Translations under genes and position numbers: made by a program | Shown: positions 1 to 6,461 of the stretch, one piece after another | Layout: the number at the start of each line of letters is the position of its first letter | Numbering within the stretch: position 1 is the first letter of the stretch | Source: Streptosporangiaceae bacterium | GTDB taxonomy: Bacteria; Actinomycetota; Actinomycetes; Streptosporangiales; Streptosporangiaceae | Length of the DNA: 14,086 bases | NCBI GenBank assembly: GCA_030040475.1 | Contig: JASHTQ010000144.1 | Location: 1-14,086, forward strand | Direction: 5' to 3' | The notes under the pieces: generated by a model | The model's input: the letters and a program-made list of their open reading frames with translations, nothing else | What the model was told of the DNA's origin: nothing | Databases searched by the model: none

Positions 1-180
1 CACCGCGACCGGGTCGCGGACATCGCCGACCACCAGGTCGCCGGACGCGTAGTCTGGCCTGTCACGGTGTACGGCGGGGGCGAGCGAGTCCATGCCCCGC
101 ACCTCGTGCCCGGCCGCGCGGATGGTCTCCGCGATATGAGATCCGATAAAGCCGGCCGCACCGGTCACCAGAACGCGCAT
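1..180 (-). CDS. NAD-dependent epimerase/dehydratase, N-terminal part (runs off left edge)
   Basis: The first 60 codons of an extended short-chain dehydrogenase/reductase, read leftward from an ATG at 178-180. The protein begins MRVLVTGAAGFIGSHIAETI, which carries the Rossmann nucleotide-binding motif GxxGxxG (GAAGFIG, residues 7-13) at the position usual for nucleotide-sugar epimerases and dehydratases. A DLVVGDVRDP segment near residue 50 matches the conserved GDvrD strand that follows the second beta-alpha unit. The catalytic YxxxK lies outside the window, so the substrate cannot be named. It diverges from a glycosyltransferase, which fits a role in sugar-nucleotide or surface-glycan metabolism, but that is inference from context. 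No clear Shine-Dalgarno sequence precedes the ATG. The fold assignment is firm; the exact activity is open. Confidence 0.9.
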   Translation of the reverse strand, partial: MRVLVTGAAGFIGSHIAETIRAAGHEVRGMDSLAPAVHRDRPDYASGDLVVGDVRDPVAV

Positions 181-230
181 GACTGCAGGAAAGCACGCCG
201 AAAAGCCGAGATCGACCATCCGGCGGGTAC

Positions 231-290
231 CGTCACAGGTTCGTAAGAGGCCCCGGGCGCCGTCACAGACTCGTAAGGGCGCCGGGGCCT
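231..290. repeat. Two tandem 30-base repeat units
   Basis: Two units of exactly 30 bases (231-260 and 261-290) agree at about 22 of 30 positions. The strongest blocks are CGTCACAG at the start and TCGTAAG in the middle, each followed by a G/C-rich segment. The second copy's G/C segment pairs with that of the first, forming the hairpin listed separately. Another 30-base-period tandem repeat containing GTCAC and GCCCCG lies beyond the far end of the glycosyltransferase gene. Confidence 0.6.
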
Positions 291-294
291 TTTT
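249..294 (+). terminator. Rho-independent terminator-like hairpin
   Basis: A G/C arm at 249-261 pairs with 278-289, with one unpaired base and a loop of about 16 bases. TTTTT follows at 290-294. The orientation would stop rightward transcription just before the glycosyltransferase. As the leftward epimerase starts upstream, there is no obvious rightward gene to terminate here. It may insulate the glycosyltransferase promoter or block antisense transcription. Confidence 0.5.
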
Positions 295-321
295 GCGGAC
301 CTGCAGCGCCCGGGGCGCAAG

Positions 322-327
322 TACTGT
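322..327 (+). promoter_or_regulatory. Putative -10 box (TACTGT) for a leaderless glycosyltransferase mRNA
   Basis: TACTGT matches the actinobacterial TANNNT -10 pattern and lies 8 bases before the ATG at 336. No ribosome binding site is present, so a leaderless transcript beginning at the ATG is plausible. No clear -35 box is seen. Confidence 0.35.
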
Positions 328-335
328 CGGGCGCC

Positions 336-1007
336 ATGGAAATCGATGTCGTGCTCCCGTGCCTCAACGAGGCGGCGGCGCTGCCCTGGGTGCTGTCCCG
401 GATGCCATCGGGCTACCGGCCCATCGTCGCGGACAACGGCTCCACCGACGGGTCCGCCGAGGTAGCGACCCGTTACGGGGCGCTCGTCGTGAACGTCCCG
501 CAGCGCGGTTTCGGCGCCGCCTGCCACGCCGGCCTGCTCGCCGCGGGCAGCGACATCGTCTGCGTGATGGACGCGGACGCCTCGTTCGACCCCGGCGACC
601 TGCCGGCCGTGGCCGATCCGGTGCGAACGGGCCACTTCGACCTGATGCTCGGCCGCCGTTCGGCACGCGGCAAGGGCGCGTGGCCGCTGCACGCGAGGAT
701 CGGCAACCGCGTGCTGGCGGCCGAGTTGCACCGCCGGATCGGCGTCCCGGTCAGGGACCTCGGCCCGATGCGCGCCGCCCGGCGGGCGGACCTGCTGGCG
801 CTGCCGATGTCCGACCGGCGGTTCGGCTACCCGCTGGAGATGGTGGTCCGCGCCGCCGAGGCGGGCTGGCGGATCGCCGAGACGGACGTGCCGTACTACC
901 CGCGGACGGGCAAGTCGAAGGTCACCGGCACGCTAGGCGGCACGGTGCGGGCCGTGCGCGACATGCGCCGGGTGCTCGCCACCATCGCCGCGCCCGCCTC
1001 GCCATGA
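336..1007 (+). CDS. Family 2 glycosyltransferase (dolichol-phosphate mannosyltransferase-like)
   Basis: A 223-residue GT-A fold glycosyltransferase. It begins with the family's N-terminal strand and loop MEIDVVLPCLNEA. The nucleotide-binding DNGSTDGS follows at residues 33-40, and the metal-binding DxD motif DAD is at 79-81. RRSARGKGAWPLHARIGNR and the later FGYPLEMVVRA segment are typical of the dolichol-phosphate mannose synthase-like branch. There is no C-terminal membrane helix pair, so the product is probably cytoplasmic or peripheral. The usual reaction is transfer of a sugar from a nucleotide donor to a lipid or other acceptor; donor and acceptor are unknown. The ATG was chosen because homology starts immediately and a TANNNT box lies 8 bases upstream. 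Its TGA overlaps a second ATG (ATGA at 1004-1007), the pattern of a translationally coupled operon partner. That frame is lost after about 26 codons. Confidence 0.9.
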   Translation: MEIDVVLPCLNEAAALPWVLSRMPSGYRPIVADNGSTDGSAEVATRYGALVVNVPQRGFGAACHAGLLAAGSDIVCVMDADASFDPGDLPAVADPVRTGHFDLMLGRRSARGKGAWPLHARIGNRVLAAELHRRIGVPVRDLGPMRAARRADLLALPMSDRRFGYPLEMVVRAAEAGWRIAETDVPYYPRTGKSKVTGTLGGTVRAVRDMRRVLATIAAPASP

Positions 1008-1047
1008 CCGGCGCCGCGACCGGGGCCAAGGCCGGGTTCTGGCCCGC

Positions 1048-1227
1048 ATCTCGTGATGGTCACGATGGATTTGCCTGCTGGTAACGGGGCTTGTGGGTCA
1101 CAGGCCCCGCAAGAAGGGGCTTGTGCGTCACGAGCCCCGCTCAGGGCATCGTGCTCAGTGACTGGTGGTCCCTGTGAGGTGGATGATGCGAATGGCCGGC
1201 AGATGACGGTCGTGTCCATCACGAGAT
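1048..1227. mobile_element. Possible miniature inverted-repeat element (MITE-like), 180 bp
   Basis: An 18-base arm at 1048-1065 is matched in inverted orientation at 1210-1227, with 17 of 18 bases paired. Weaker similarity continues inward over a CTGC/GGCC-rich stretch. Outside the arms the hexamer TGGCCC occurs at 1040-1045 and again at 1231-1236, 2 and 3 bases away, and could be a remnant target duplication. The interior has no credible gene and contains two tandem hairpins. It lies just after the glycosyltransferase stop and adjoins the AhpD-like pseudogene. A non-autonomous transposon is one reading; a bidirectional terminator cluster is the alternative. Confidence 0.35.
1086..1138. repeat. 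Tandem pair of near-palindromic hairpins, 30-base period
   Basis: Two 23-base near-palindromes at 1086-1108 and 1116-1138 each form a 10-bp stem with one G-T wobble and a 3-base loop. The arm is GGGGCTTGTG in both copies. The repeat spacing is exactly 30 bases. The partner arms differ (CACAGGCCCC and CACGAGCCCC), but both still pair with GGGGCTTGTG, which suggests the RNA or DNA hairpin itself is maintained. No T-tract follows. Confidence 0.65.
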
Positions 1228-1229
1228 AT

Positions 1230-1744
1230 ATGGCCCAGATCCCGGACGAAACCGTCCTAACCACCCCGGTATCCCCCCAAGTGCAGGTCCTCTGTTCGAG
1301 CTGATGTCCCAGGCCTTCAAGCCGAGCGGCCTGAACTTCCGCCAGTGCGGCGTCCTGGTGGTCGCCGCCGTCTCGACCCTTGGTGACTCCTATTGCTCGC
1401 TGGCGTGGGGCGGGAAGCTGGGCTAAGCCTCAGACGCCGCCGTGGCGGCGGGGGTTCTCAACGGCAGCGACGCCGGGCTGACCGACCAGGAGAAGGCCAT
1501 GGCCGCGTGGGTCCGGAAGGTCGCCATGGACCCGAATGCGACCACGCCCGCCGACGTCCAGGTGCTCCGCGACGCCGGGCTCGACGACGGGCAGATCTTC
1601 GCTATCACCGCCTTCGTCGCGCTCCGCCTGGCGTTCGCCATCGTCAACGACTCACTCGGCGCCCAACCCGACGCGCAGCTCGCCCAGTCACTGCCCCAGC
1701 AAGTGCGCGAAGCCGTCACCTACGGCCGGCCCGTAGCCAGCTGA
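1230..1744 (+). pseudogene. Carboxymuconolactone decarboxylase/AhpD-like protein, disrupted by frameshift and in-frame stop
   Basis: The downstream half (from about 1427) reads GLTDQEKAMAAWVRKVAMDP and then a PADVQVLRDAGLDDGQIF-type helix pair. This is the C-terminal pattern of the peroxidase-related branch of the AhpD/carboxymuconolactone decarboxylase family. The same frame extends upstream across a TAA at 1424-1426 into a segment ending GDSYCSLAWGGKLG, which matches the family's cysteine region with one Cys where CxxC is usual. The natural start appears to be ATG 1230 (MAQIPDETVLTTPVSPQVQ) in another frame, so a one-base loss near 1290 is also needed. Joined, the pieces give about 171 residues, the usual length. 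Intact members reduce peroxides or act on small organic substrates. The 3' part alone (GTG 1442, 100 residues) lacks the active-site region. I regard the gene as dead unless the assembly is wrong here. Confidence 0.6.
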
Positions 1745-2037
1745 GCACGCGACGGCACTGCGGGGAACGGCGCCATCGCCGACAGCCTCAAGCACCACCG
1801 CGCGATGACCGTAGTAGGGCCGCAGGCGCACGGTAACTTCCAGCAGCGGGCGGGCCAGCATCACCTGCTACCTCGACAGGGGTGCCCAGCGTGTGGCCGT
1901 GGCCGTCGCCGAGTCAACTGCGGCCAGTCAGGTGCGGTGATGGCGCTTGGCCTGTGCGAGGAGCGTGGTGAGCTGCCCGATGCCTGCGGGGTGCGGGTGG
2001 ACCGCAGCAGGCACGGCACCCTGGTTCTGCACGGCCG
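1745..2037. other. Intergenic stretch without a supported gene
   Basis: No open frame here has both a credible start and recognisable family features. On the minus strand from about 2060 to 1928, one frame keeps coding-like composition (CHDLVTAVQNQGAVPAA and on to a stop at 1928-1930) and could be the tail of a lost gene. I could not identify it. Confidence 0.3.
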
Positions 2038-2775
2038 TTACGAGGTCGTGGCAGGCTTGCGGGCGATGAAGACCAGTTCGAGGCCGGGACGCTCAGGCGC
2101 GCCGCGGACATCTGCCAGCTCGTAACCCGCTGAGATGAGGGAATCCTCGATCACCGGGCGCGGCGGGTACCGCCGGATGCTCTCCGAGGTCAGCGTTGCC
2201 CCGTCAGCCGCGAAAACGTACGTCCGCTTGGTACTCACCAGGTCGCCGTCTACCCCGGTCACCTCGCACCAGCTCTCGAACGCACCCGCGTCAGGAGACT
2301 CGCGCCTGACATAGGTAGTCTCGCGGTTCCAGTTCAGCCACGGCTTCCCGGCCGGGTCCACGGACTCGAACACCAGGTAGCCGCCGGGGCGCAGCGCCGC
2401 ATGCACACCGCCCAGCGTCATCAGCCACTCCTGCTGGGTGAGGAACACGTTGCTGACGTTGCCGGTCATTGTCGCCAGGTCGACCGCGAGAGCCGGCAGG
2501 CTCGTCACGTCGCCATGGATCCACTGCACCCGCTGCGCGCTCGGCTTGGCCCTGGCGATATCCAGTGACGCCGCGGCCGGGTCCAGCCCGACGACCTCAA
2601 GGCCCCGCTGGGCGAGCATGCTGGCCCAGTTACCCGTCCCGCAGCCGACATCAAGCACGCTGCGCGCGCCGAGCTCAGCCACGATCGCCAGATAACCGGG
2701 CAGGTCAATGCGCTCCCCTTCCCACACGTCATAAATCCTGGCAAGCCGCGGGTCCGCGAAGATGGCATCCTGCAC
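2038..2775 (-). CDS. Class I SAM-dependent methyltransferase
   Basis: A complete 245-residue Rossmann-fold methyltransferase. SAM-binding motif I is VLDVGCGTGNW (residues 40-50). The acidic residue at the end of strand 2 is D65 in VVGLDPAA. A GDVTSLP segment corresponds to motif III, and LRPGGYLVFE is the post-motif strand typical of the Methyltransf_11/25 group. The leading FADPRLARIYD is a common N-terminal signature of this actinobacterial group. The substrate is unknown; small molecules such as polyketides, phenols or amines are usual. The start is the GTG at 2773-2775, since an in-frame ATG is lacking and homology begins at once. A TATGCT box 8 bases upstream suggests a leaderless message. 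It diverges from a methyltransferase remnant of a different family (DUF574). The C-terminus ends normally after a VFIARKP strand, so it looks intact among broken neighbours. Confidence 0.88.
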   Translation of the reverse strand: MQDAIFADPRLARIYDVWEGERIDLPGYLAIVAELGARSVLDVGCGTGNWASMLAQRGLEVVGLDPAAASLDIARAKPSAQRVQWIHGDVTSLPALAVDLATMTGNVSNVFLTQQEWLMTLGGVHAALRPGGYLVFESVDPAGKPWLNWNRETTYVRRESPDAGAFESWCEVTGVDGDLVSTKRTYVFAADGATLTSESIRRYPPRPVIEDSLISAGYELADVRGAPERPGLELVFIARKPATTS

Positions 2776-2783
2776 GGTAAAGC

Positions 2784-2789
2784 AGCATA
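2784..2789 (-). promoter_or_regulatory. Putative -10 box (TATGCT) for a leaderless methyltransferase mRNA
   Basis: Reading leftward, TATGCT fits TANNNT and is followed by 8 bases and then the GTG start at 2775. No Shine-Dalgarno sequence lies between them. The -35 region is not recognisable. Confidence 0.35.
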
Positions 2790-2971
2790 GTGAGGCGTTT
2801 ACCGAATTACCCGGTTACGTGCGGCAGTGCTACTGCCCGCCTTGGTCGTCCGGGCGGCAGTTACGGTGCTACCGTCGGCGCGCGGCTTGCCTGACATTCC
2901 CGGGCTGCCATGGCAGGAAGGGAGGCGCATCGTGGCAGGGCACGGGCGATCGCCCGGTTGGCGGAGCGACG

Positions 2972-3328
2972 TCGGCCCGCCCGGTGGCCGTCATGCTGGT
3001 GGCGATCTTGCAGCACATCAGCGATCAGGACGATCCGTACGGCATCGTGGCCAGGCTGCTGGCCGCCGTGCCGTCCGGCAGCTACCTGGCGATCTCGCAC
3101 CCAGCCCGCGACATCCAGGCTGCGGCGATGGCCGAGATCGCGGACCGGATGAACGAACTTGTCGCCGAGAAGGTCACCTTCCGCACCCAGGCCGAGGTCC
3201 TGCGGTTCTTCGACGGCCTTCAGCTCGTCGAGCCAGCACTGGTGCCAGTACCGCAGTGGCGGCCCGCATCCGATCTCGAGGCGGCCAGCCCGACGGCCAT
3301 GTGGGGCGGTGTCGGCCGCAAGACCTGA
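2972..3328 (+). pseudogene. DUF574-family SAM methyltransferase (Methyltransf_19), C-terminal remnant
   Basis: From about 2978 the frame reads ARPVAVMLVAILQHISD and continues through DDPYGIVARLLAAVPSGSYL, an AISHPA strand and FFDGLQLVEPALVPVPQW to AMWGGVGRK at the end. These are hallmarks of the C-terminal half of DUF574 methyltransferases, which are abundant in actinomycetes and poorly understood. Full members have about 265 residues with a PSVARVYDY-like start and the SAM-binding site in the first half. Only about 117 residues remain, so the glycine-rich SAM motif is missing. Upstream sequence in the same frame does not resemble the family. A good ribosome binding site (GGAAGGGAGG near 2916-2926) precedes a GTG at 2932, but in a different frame, which suggests a deletion brought this leader next to the remnant. 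It is unlikely to be active. Confidence 0.75.
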
Positions 3329-3849
3329 TCCATCCGCAGGATCAATCAGCAGATTCCGCGATCATTCCGGCGCCCGCCACACCGCAAACCGGTCATAACT
3401 CACGCCGCGAGACGATGCAGTCGTTACGTAGACGGCCCGGAGAGCCCTCTAGCCGGCGCAGATCAGCCAGTTCTGGCCCCAGCACGAGCGCTCGGCGGCA
3501 TCACTGCCGATCTGCGACACGACCGTCCAGGTCGACTGCGTTTCGTTGTCAGCCAAATGTATTAAGCCCACACGCCGCACCCCGGATCACAGCGCTATGG
3601 CACGTTGTGATATGGACCTGCGGTTACCGGGGAGGGAACACTGCACGCCAGGGAGCGTCTCACAAGCGGGCGGCATCCCGATGGACATGACTTGCATCTA
3701 ATCAGGCCCAGCCGGGTCAGCCCAGGCGGTTGGTCGGCTTATCTGGCACAGGACACAGTGAGCGTTTTCATCCTGATTTTGGGACCCTCGGACTTGTGCC
3801 CTGATCAGGTACGGCGTGGCGTCTTGGCGTATGACGAAGCCCCTGGTAG
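3329..3849. other. Intergenic stretch without a supported gene
   Basis: About 520 bases hold no frame with coding character and a plausible start. Immediately at the end of the DUF574 remnant, TGATCC and GGATCA (3326-3344) can pair around a 7-base loop, a weak hairpin without a T-tract. The last 100 bases probably belong to the leader of the decayed insertion sequence that follows. Confidence 0.35.
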
Positions 3850-4190
3850 ATGAAGCAACCGACCAAGATCCGCATCCGCCGCCGAGGGGCTCCGGTGCTT
3901 TTCTGCCCTGCCGCGCTGCCGTTGTCCCGCCAAACCCTGGATTACACCGCCGGGATCATCCGCCGTCGGCGGATCGGGTCGTGCCGACGCAAGCTCACTC
4001 CCGGCCGGCCGGCCCTGCTGGTCCTGGCCTGCCTGCGCAAGGGCGGGACGTCCGCCGGGTCCGGGCCCGGCCGCCGCCGGGGCCTCCGGGCACGCGTACG
4101 CGGTGATCGACGGCACGTTCATCCCGGCCGGCCGGGTTGCCGCCGGCCGGCCGTCCTGTTCCGGCAGGCAGCACAGAAGTTCCTTCGATC
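3850..4190 (+). pseudogene. IS5-type transposase remnant (HTH plus start of DDE_Tnp_4 domain)
   Basis: The frame from ATG 3850 contains ALPLSRQTLDYTAGIIRRRR and then KLTPGRPALLVLACLRKGG. This matches the N-terminal helix-turn-helix region of IS5-family transposases of the HTH_Tnp_4/DDE_Tnp_4 type, where GRQALLVLAHLRKGE is usual. At about 4084 the similarity jumps to another frame, reading GHAYAVIDGTFIPAGRVA. In intact enzymes AVIDGTLIPIDRVA carries the first catalytic Asp. The roughly 50-60 residues that normally separate these blocks are missing, and the following RPYYSGKHRRHG motif is scrambled. The remainder of the DDE domain is absent. It therefore has an internal deletion with frameshift and a 3' truncation, and is inactive. 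No terminal inverted repeats could be assigned. Confidence 0.75.
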
Positions 4191-4230
4191 CTGCACTGCA
4201 GGCCTTCAAAGCGACAATCCTTGGCAGGCA

Positions 4231-5259
4231 TTAGGCGGATCTTGCCGGACCTTGGTCGGCCGCCGTCTCGAACCGTTCGAGTCGGCGGATCGCCTGCTCC
4301 AGGTAGTAGCCCTGCGGCTTCGGCACCGACGGGTCAATACCGCCGACGTCATCTGCGTCGGCCCTAGCCGACCAGCGCTCGAGCCACCACAGTGCCGACC
4401 CGAGCAGGATGACCGGCTCCCACAACTGGGCTCGCCCGACGATCCGGTCGAGTGCCGGCTGCTGCACCCAGCGCTGGTACCCCGACCAGAAAGCCCGTCG
4501 CTGCCAGGCGCTGAGACCATGCTGCCCGAAGATGTAGGCCACGTCGTCGGCCGGATCTCCCAGCCGGGCGTACTCCCAGTCGATGAGCACCGGGCGATCC
4601 GCCCACAGGACGTTCCCCGGGGTGATGTCGCCGTGGAGTAGCACGAGACGCTCGCCGGCACCCGGCCAGGCGCCGCGCAGCGGCCCGTCGAGGATCCGGG
4701 CCGCCGACGACAGGGCTCGCTCGAGACCGGGCCCGACCTGCTGCGGCAGCGGCTGCCGGAGCTTCGGGAGGTAGCCAGCGATGAGCTCGCCCCATTGGTC
4801 GAGGTAGCCGGCGGCCGTCCGTGACCCGCGGAAGTGCCCGGCCAGGTCGCCCGCAGGCCGCGCATGCACCGACCCGACCACCGCACCGAGCGCTTCTAGC
4901 TCTGACCGGGTCGCTGAGGCGAGTTCACGGTGATCGCCCTCGATGAACTCGGTGCACATGACGGGGGTATCGAACCAGCGGCCATCGCAGCGCACGTCGA
5001 GCAAACGCGGCGCGGCGCTGCCCTCCAGCGCTCCCAGCACAGCAGCCTCACGAGCCACCTGCTCGCGTTCGGCGGCGTCGGATAGCGTCGACACGCGCAC
5101 GACCAGATCGTCCGTGCCGTTGCCGCTGGCCGTGTAGGTTACCTTGAACACTGCGTGACGGTCGCCGCCCCCGAACCGAACGACCGAACTGACCACATCG
5201 GGGGCGCCGCCACTGACCACCTCACTCGCATAGCGCCGCACCTGCTCCTCGACATCCAC
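4231..5259 (-). CDS. Aminoglycoside phosphotransferase (APH)/choline kinase-fold protein
   Basis: About 342 residues with the eukaryotic-like kinase fold of the APH family. The catalytic loop is LLHGDITPGNVLW (HGD near residues 209-211, metal-binding Asn near 216). The DFG-equivalent is IDWEYARLGDPADDVAY (D near 227), typical of the choline/ethanolamine kinase-like branch. The N-lobe contains FGGGDRHAVFKV, a nucleotide-loop-like segment, and a DLVVRVS strand. Family members phosphorylate hydroxyl groups of aminoglycosides, choline, macrolides or unidentified small molecules with ATP or GTP. Resistance activity cannot be inferred from the fold alone. Two GTG codons are adjacent at 5262-5257; the second is preferred because the GGGGG stretch upstream then has 5-base spacing. 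It stands alone, with decayed transposase sequence after its stop and no gene for about 540 bases upstream. Confidence 0.85.
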   Translation of the reverse strand: MDVEEQVRRYASEVVSGGAPDVVSSVVRFGGGDRHAVFKVTYTASGNGTDDLVVRVSTLSDAAEREQVAREAAVLGALEGSAAPRLLDVRCDGRWFDTPVMCTEFIEGDHRELASATRSELEALGAVVGSVHARPAGDLAGHFRGSRTAAGYLDQWGELIAGYLPKLRQPLPQQVGPGLERALSSAARILDGPLRGAWPGAGERLVLLHGDITPGNVLWADRPVLIDWEYARLGDPADDVAYIFGQHGLSAWQRRAFWSGYQRWVQQPALDRIVGRAQLWEPVILLGSALWWLERWSARADADDVGGIDPSVPKPQGYYLEQAIRRLERFETAADQGPARSA

Positions 5260-5262
5260 CAC

Positions 5263-5801
5263 AGCCCCCGTAGTTCCCTCATGTGCAAGTTCAGAGCGTC
5301 AAATCTGTACAGGTCGTCATGGCCTGACAGCGCCTTGACGGTACCAGGGCTGGGCCACTGGCCAGGTCGCGCAGCGGCGTGCGGACACGCTTCCGTATGA
5401 CCAGATCTGCGCGGACGACACATTGCCTGATGCGGATCAAGCCGATGGTCCGCCTGCCGGCAGATCATCCGCATTTACACGCCCGACCGCAGAGCACCGG
5501 AAAACCCCGCCGCGGACCAGCATTCACGTCCCGCCGACAAGCAGGCCGCGAGCTAAGCCGAACACAGAGCGTGACAGAGAAAGCGGCTTGACTAGGATAC
5601 AGATCGCCGACTATTCACGGCTCGCGGTTGGGCCGCTACAAGCCGGATCTGCGCGTAGATGTTCCAGTCGTTACCGGTTGCCGCCAGCCCTTTCGAGAAC
5701 CGGTCTCAAGTTCACCCAGGCGATATTTCGCGGTGTTTGCGTCAGCGTTGATGACGTTCTCTATCCCGGGCCGCGGGGCCGTTGCGTGCGGCGCCGTCGG
5801 C
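5263..5801. other. Intergenic stretch without a supported gene
   Basis: About 540 bases without a frame that has both coding composition and family features. It should contain the promoter of the leftward APH-type gene and the 3' end of the yceI transcript. On the plus strand TTGACT (5588-5593) and TATTCA (5612-5617) are 18 bases apart, a sigma-70-like pair pointing into the antisense side of yceI. No gene lies downstream in that direction, so this may be chance. Confidence 0.3.
5430..5474. repeat. Inverted repeat with nested palindrome
   Basis: ATGCGGAT at 5430-5437 is matched by ATCCGCAT at 5467-5474. The perfect palindrome CTGCCGGCAG lies between them at about 5454-5463. It may be a regulator site or RNA hairpin about 170-230 bases upstream of the APH-type gene. 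No T-tract follows. Confidence 0.35.
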
Positions 5802-6350
5802 CTATTGGCGGGTGAACGTGACGTGGACGGTGATGGTGTTATTCAGCGACGCCATGCGCAGCGGGCTGTATGTCAGGCCGAAGTCGGCCCGGTTGACCGG
5901 GATCTCGGCGTCCAGCCCGACCTCGCCCGCGGCGGAAGAGACCTTCGCGTCGAAGGAGACAGGGCGGGTGCGGCCGCGGACGGTCAGGCTGCCGGTCACC
6001 CGGACGCCATCGCCGGCGGGCTGGATGCCGTCGACGGTGTAGGTGATGTCCGGGTAGCTGGCGGCGTCGAAGATCTTCGCTGACCGCAGGTCCTTGTCGC
6101 GTCTGTTGTTCTTGGTGTCGACCGATCCGGCAGCGATGGTGAGGGTGCCGCTGACCTGGCCGGCTGCCGTTACCTCGCCGTTGCCGCTGACCTGGCGGAA
6201 GACGCCGTGGACGGGAAGAAGCCCCCAGGTGTGCCTGCTCTCCAGCCGGACCTCGGACCTAGCCGGGTCCAGGATCCAGGACCCGGTGAGCGTGCCGTTC
6301 CCGGCCAGTGCTTGCAGCGCTGGGATGGCCGGCTGTCCCGGTGATGTCAT
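5802..6350 (-). CDS. YceI-family lipocalin-like protein
   Basis: A 182-residue YceI-domain protein. The family signature is clear: an opening WILDPARSEVRLESRHTWG strand, then GVFRQVSGNGEV and SGTLTIAAGSVDTKNNRRD, followed by HLRSAKIFDAASYP-like sequence (here KDLRSAKIFDAASYP) and TGSLTVRGRTRPVSF. YceI proteins form a beta-barrel that binds isoprenoid or other amphiphilic lipids. In bacteria they are often linked to stress, base or solvent response; the ligand here is unknown. No signal peptide or membrane segment is visible, so this copy is predicted to be cytoplasmic, unlike the secreted Escherichia coli protein. The ATG at 6348-6350 is preceded by a GAGGG ribosome binding site. It is divergent from a MarR regulator and shares an AT-rich control region with it, so MarR repression is likely. 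Confidence 0.92.
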   Translation of the reverse strand: MTSPGQPAIPALQALAGNGTLTGSWILDPARSEVRLESRHTWGLLPVHGVFRQVSGNGEVTAAGQVSGTLTIAAGSVDTKNNRRDKDLRSAKIFDAASYPDITYTVDGIQPAGDGVRVTGSLTVRGRTRPVSFDAKVSSAAGEVGLDAEIPVNRADFGLTYSPLRMASLNNTITVHVTFTRQ

Positions 6351-6381
6351 GCCGCCCTCTGTAAATTTTCGTTCCTGAATC

Positions 6382-6413
6382 AGAATAGTTTCGTTAACGG
6401 AAGCGTATATATT
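6382..6413. promoter_or_regulatory. Shared yceI/marR control region with MarR-type operator
   Basis: A near-perfect palindrome at 6389-6402 (TTTCGTTAACGGAA, 6 of 7 base pairs matched, centred on GTTAAC) lies in an AT-rich island between the divergent genes. Leftward, TATTCT (6387-6382) is a plausible yceI -10 box. Rightward, TATATT (6408-6413) is a plausible marR -10 box. The palindrome lies between or overlaps both promoters, which is where a MarR dimer would repress both genes. The role is inferred from position and symmetry. Confidence 0.55.
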
Positions 6414-6461
6414 TGAGTGCGGCTAGTCAAGCCGGGACGACGCACCAGGGGAAGAAGGGCC

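Noticed and set aside
179..1084. Long rightward frame overlapping the glycosyltransferase
   Set aside because: It is Arg/Pro/Gly-rich shadow translation of the true frame; the family motifs are all in the 336-1007 frame.
1053..1304. Rightward 83-codon frame through the inverted-repeat structure
   Set aside because: Its first part is the repeat element and not protein-like. Only the part from ATG 1230 was used, as the start of the AhpD-like pseudogene.
1928..2060. Possible coding tail on the minus strand after the methyltransferase
   Set aside because: The residues look coding-like (CHDLVTAVQNQG), but it overlaps the methyltransferase end in another frame, has no start and matches no family I can name.
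5588..5617. TTGACT / TATTCA promoter-like pair on the plus strand
   Set aside because: No gene follows and the match is imperfect. An antisense transcript to yceI is possible but unsupported.
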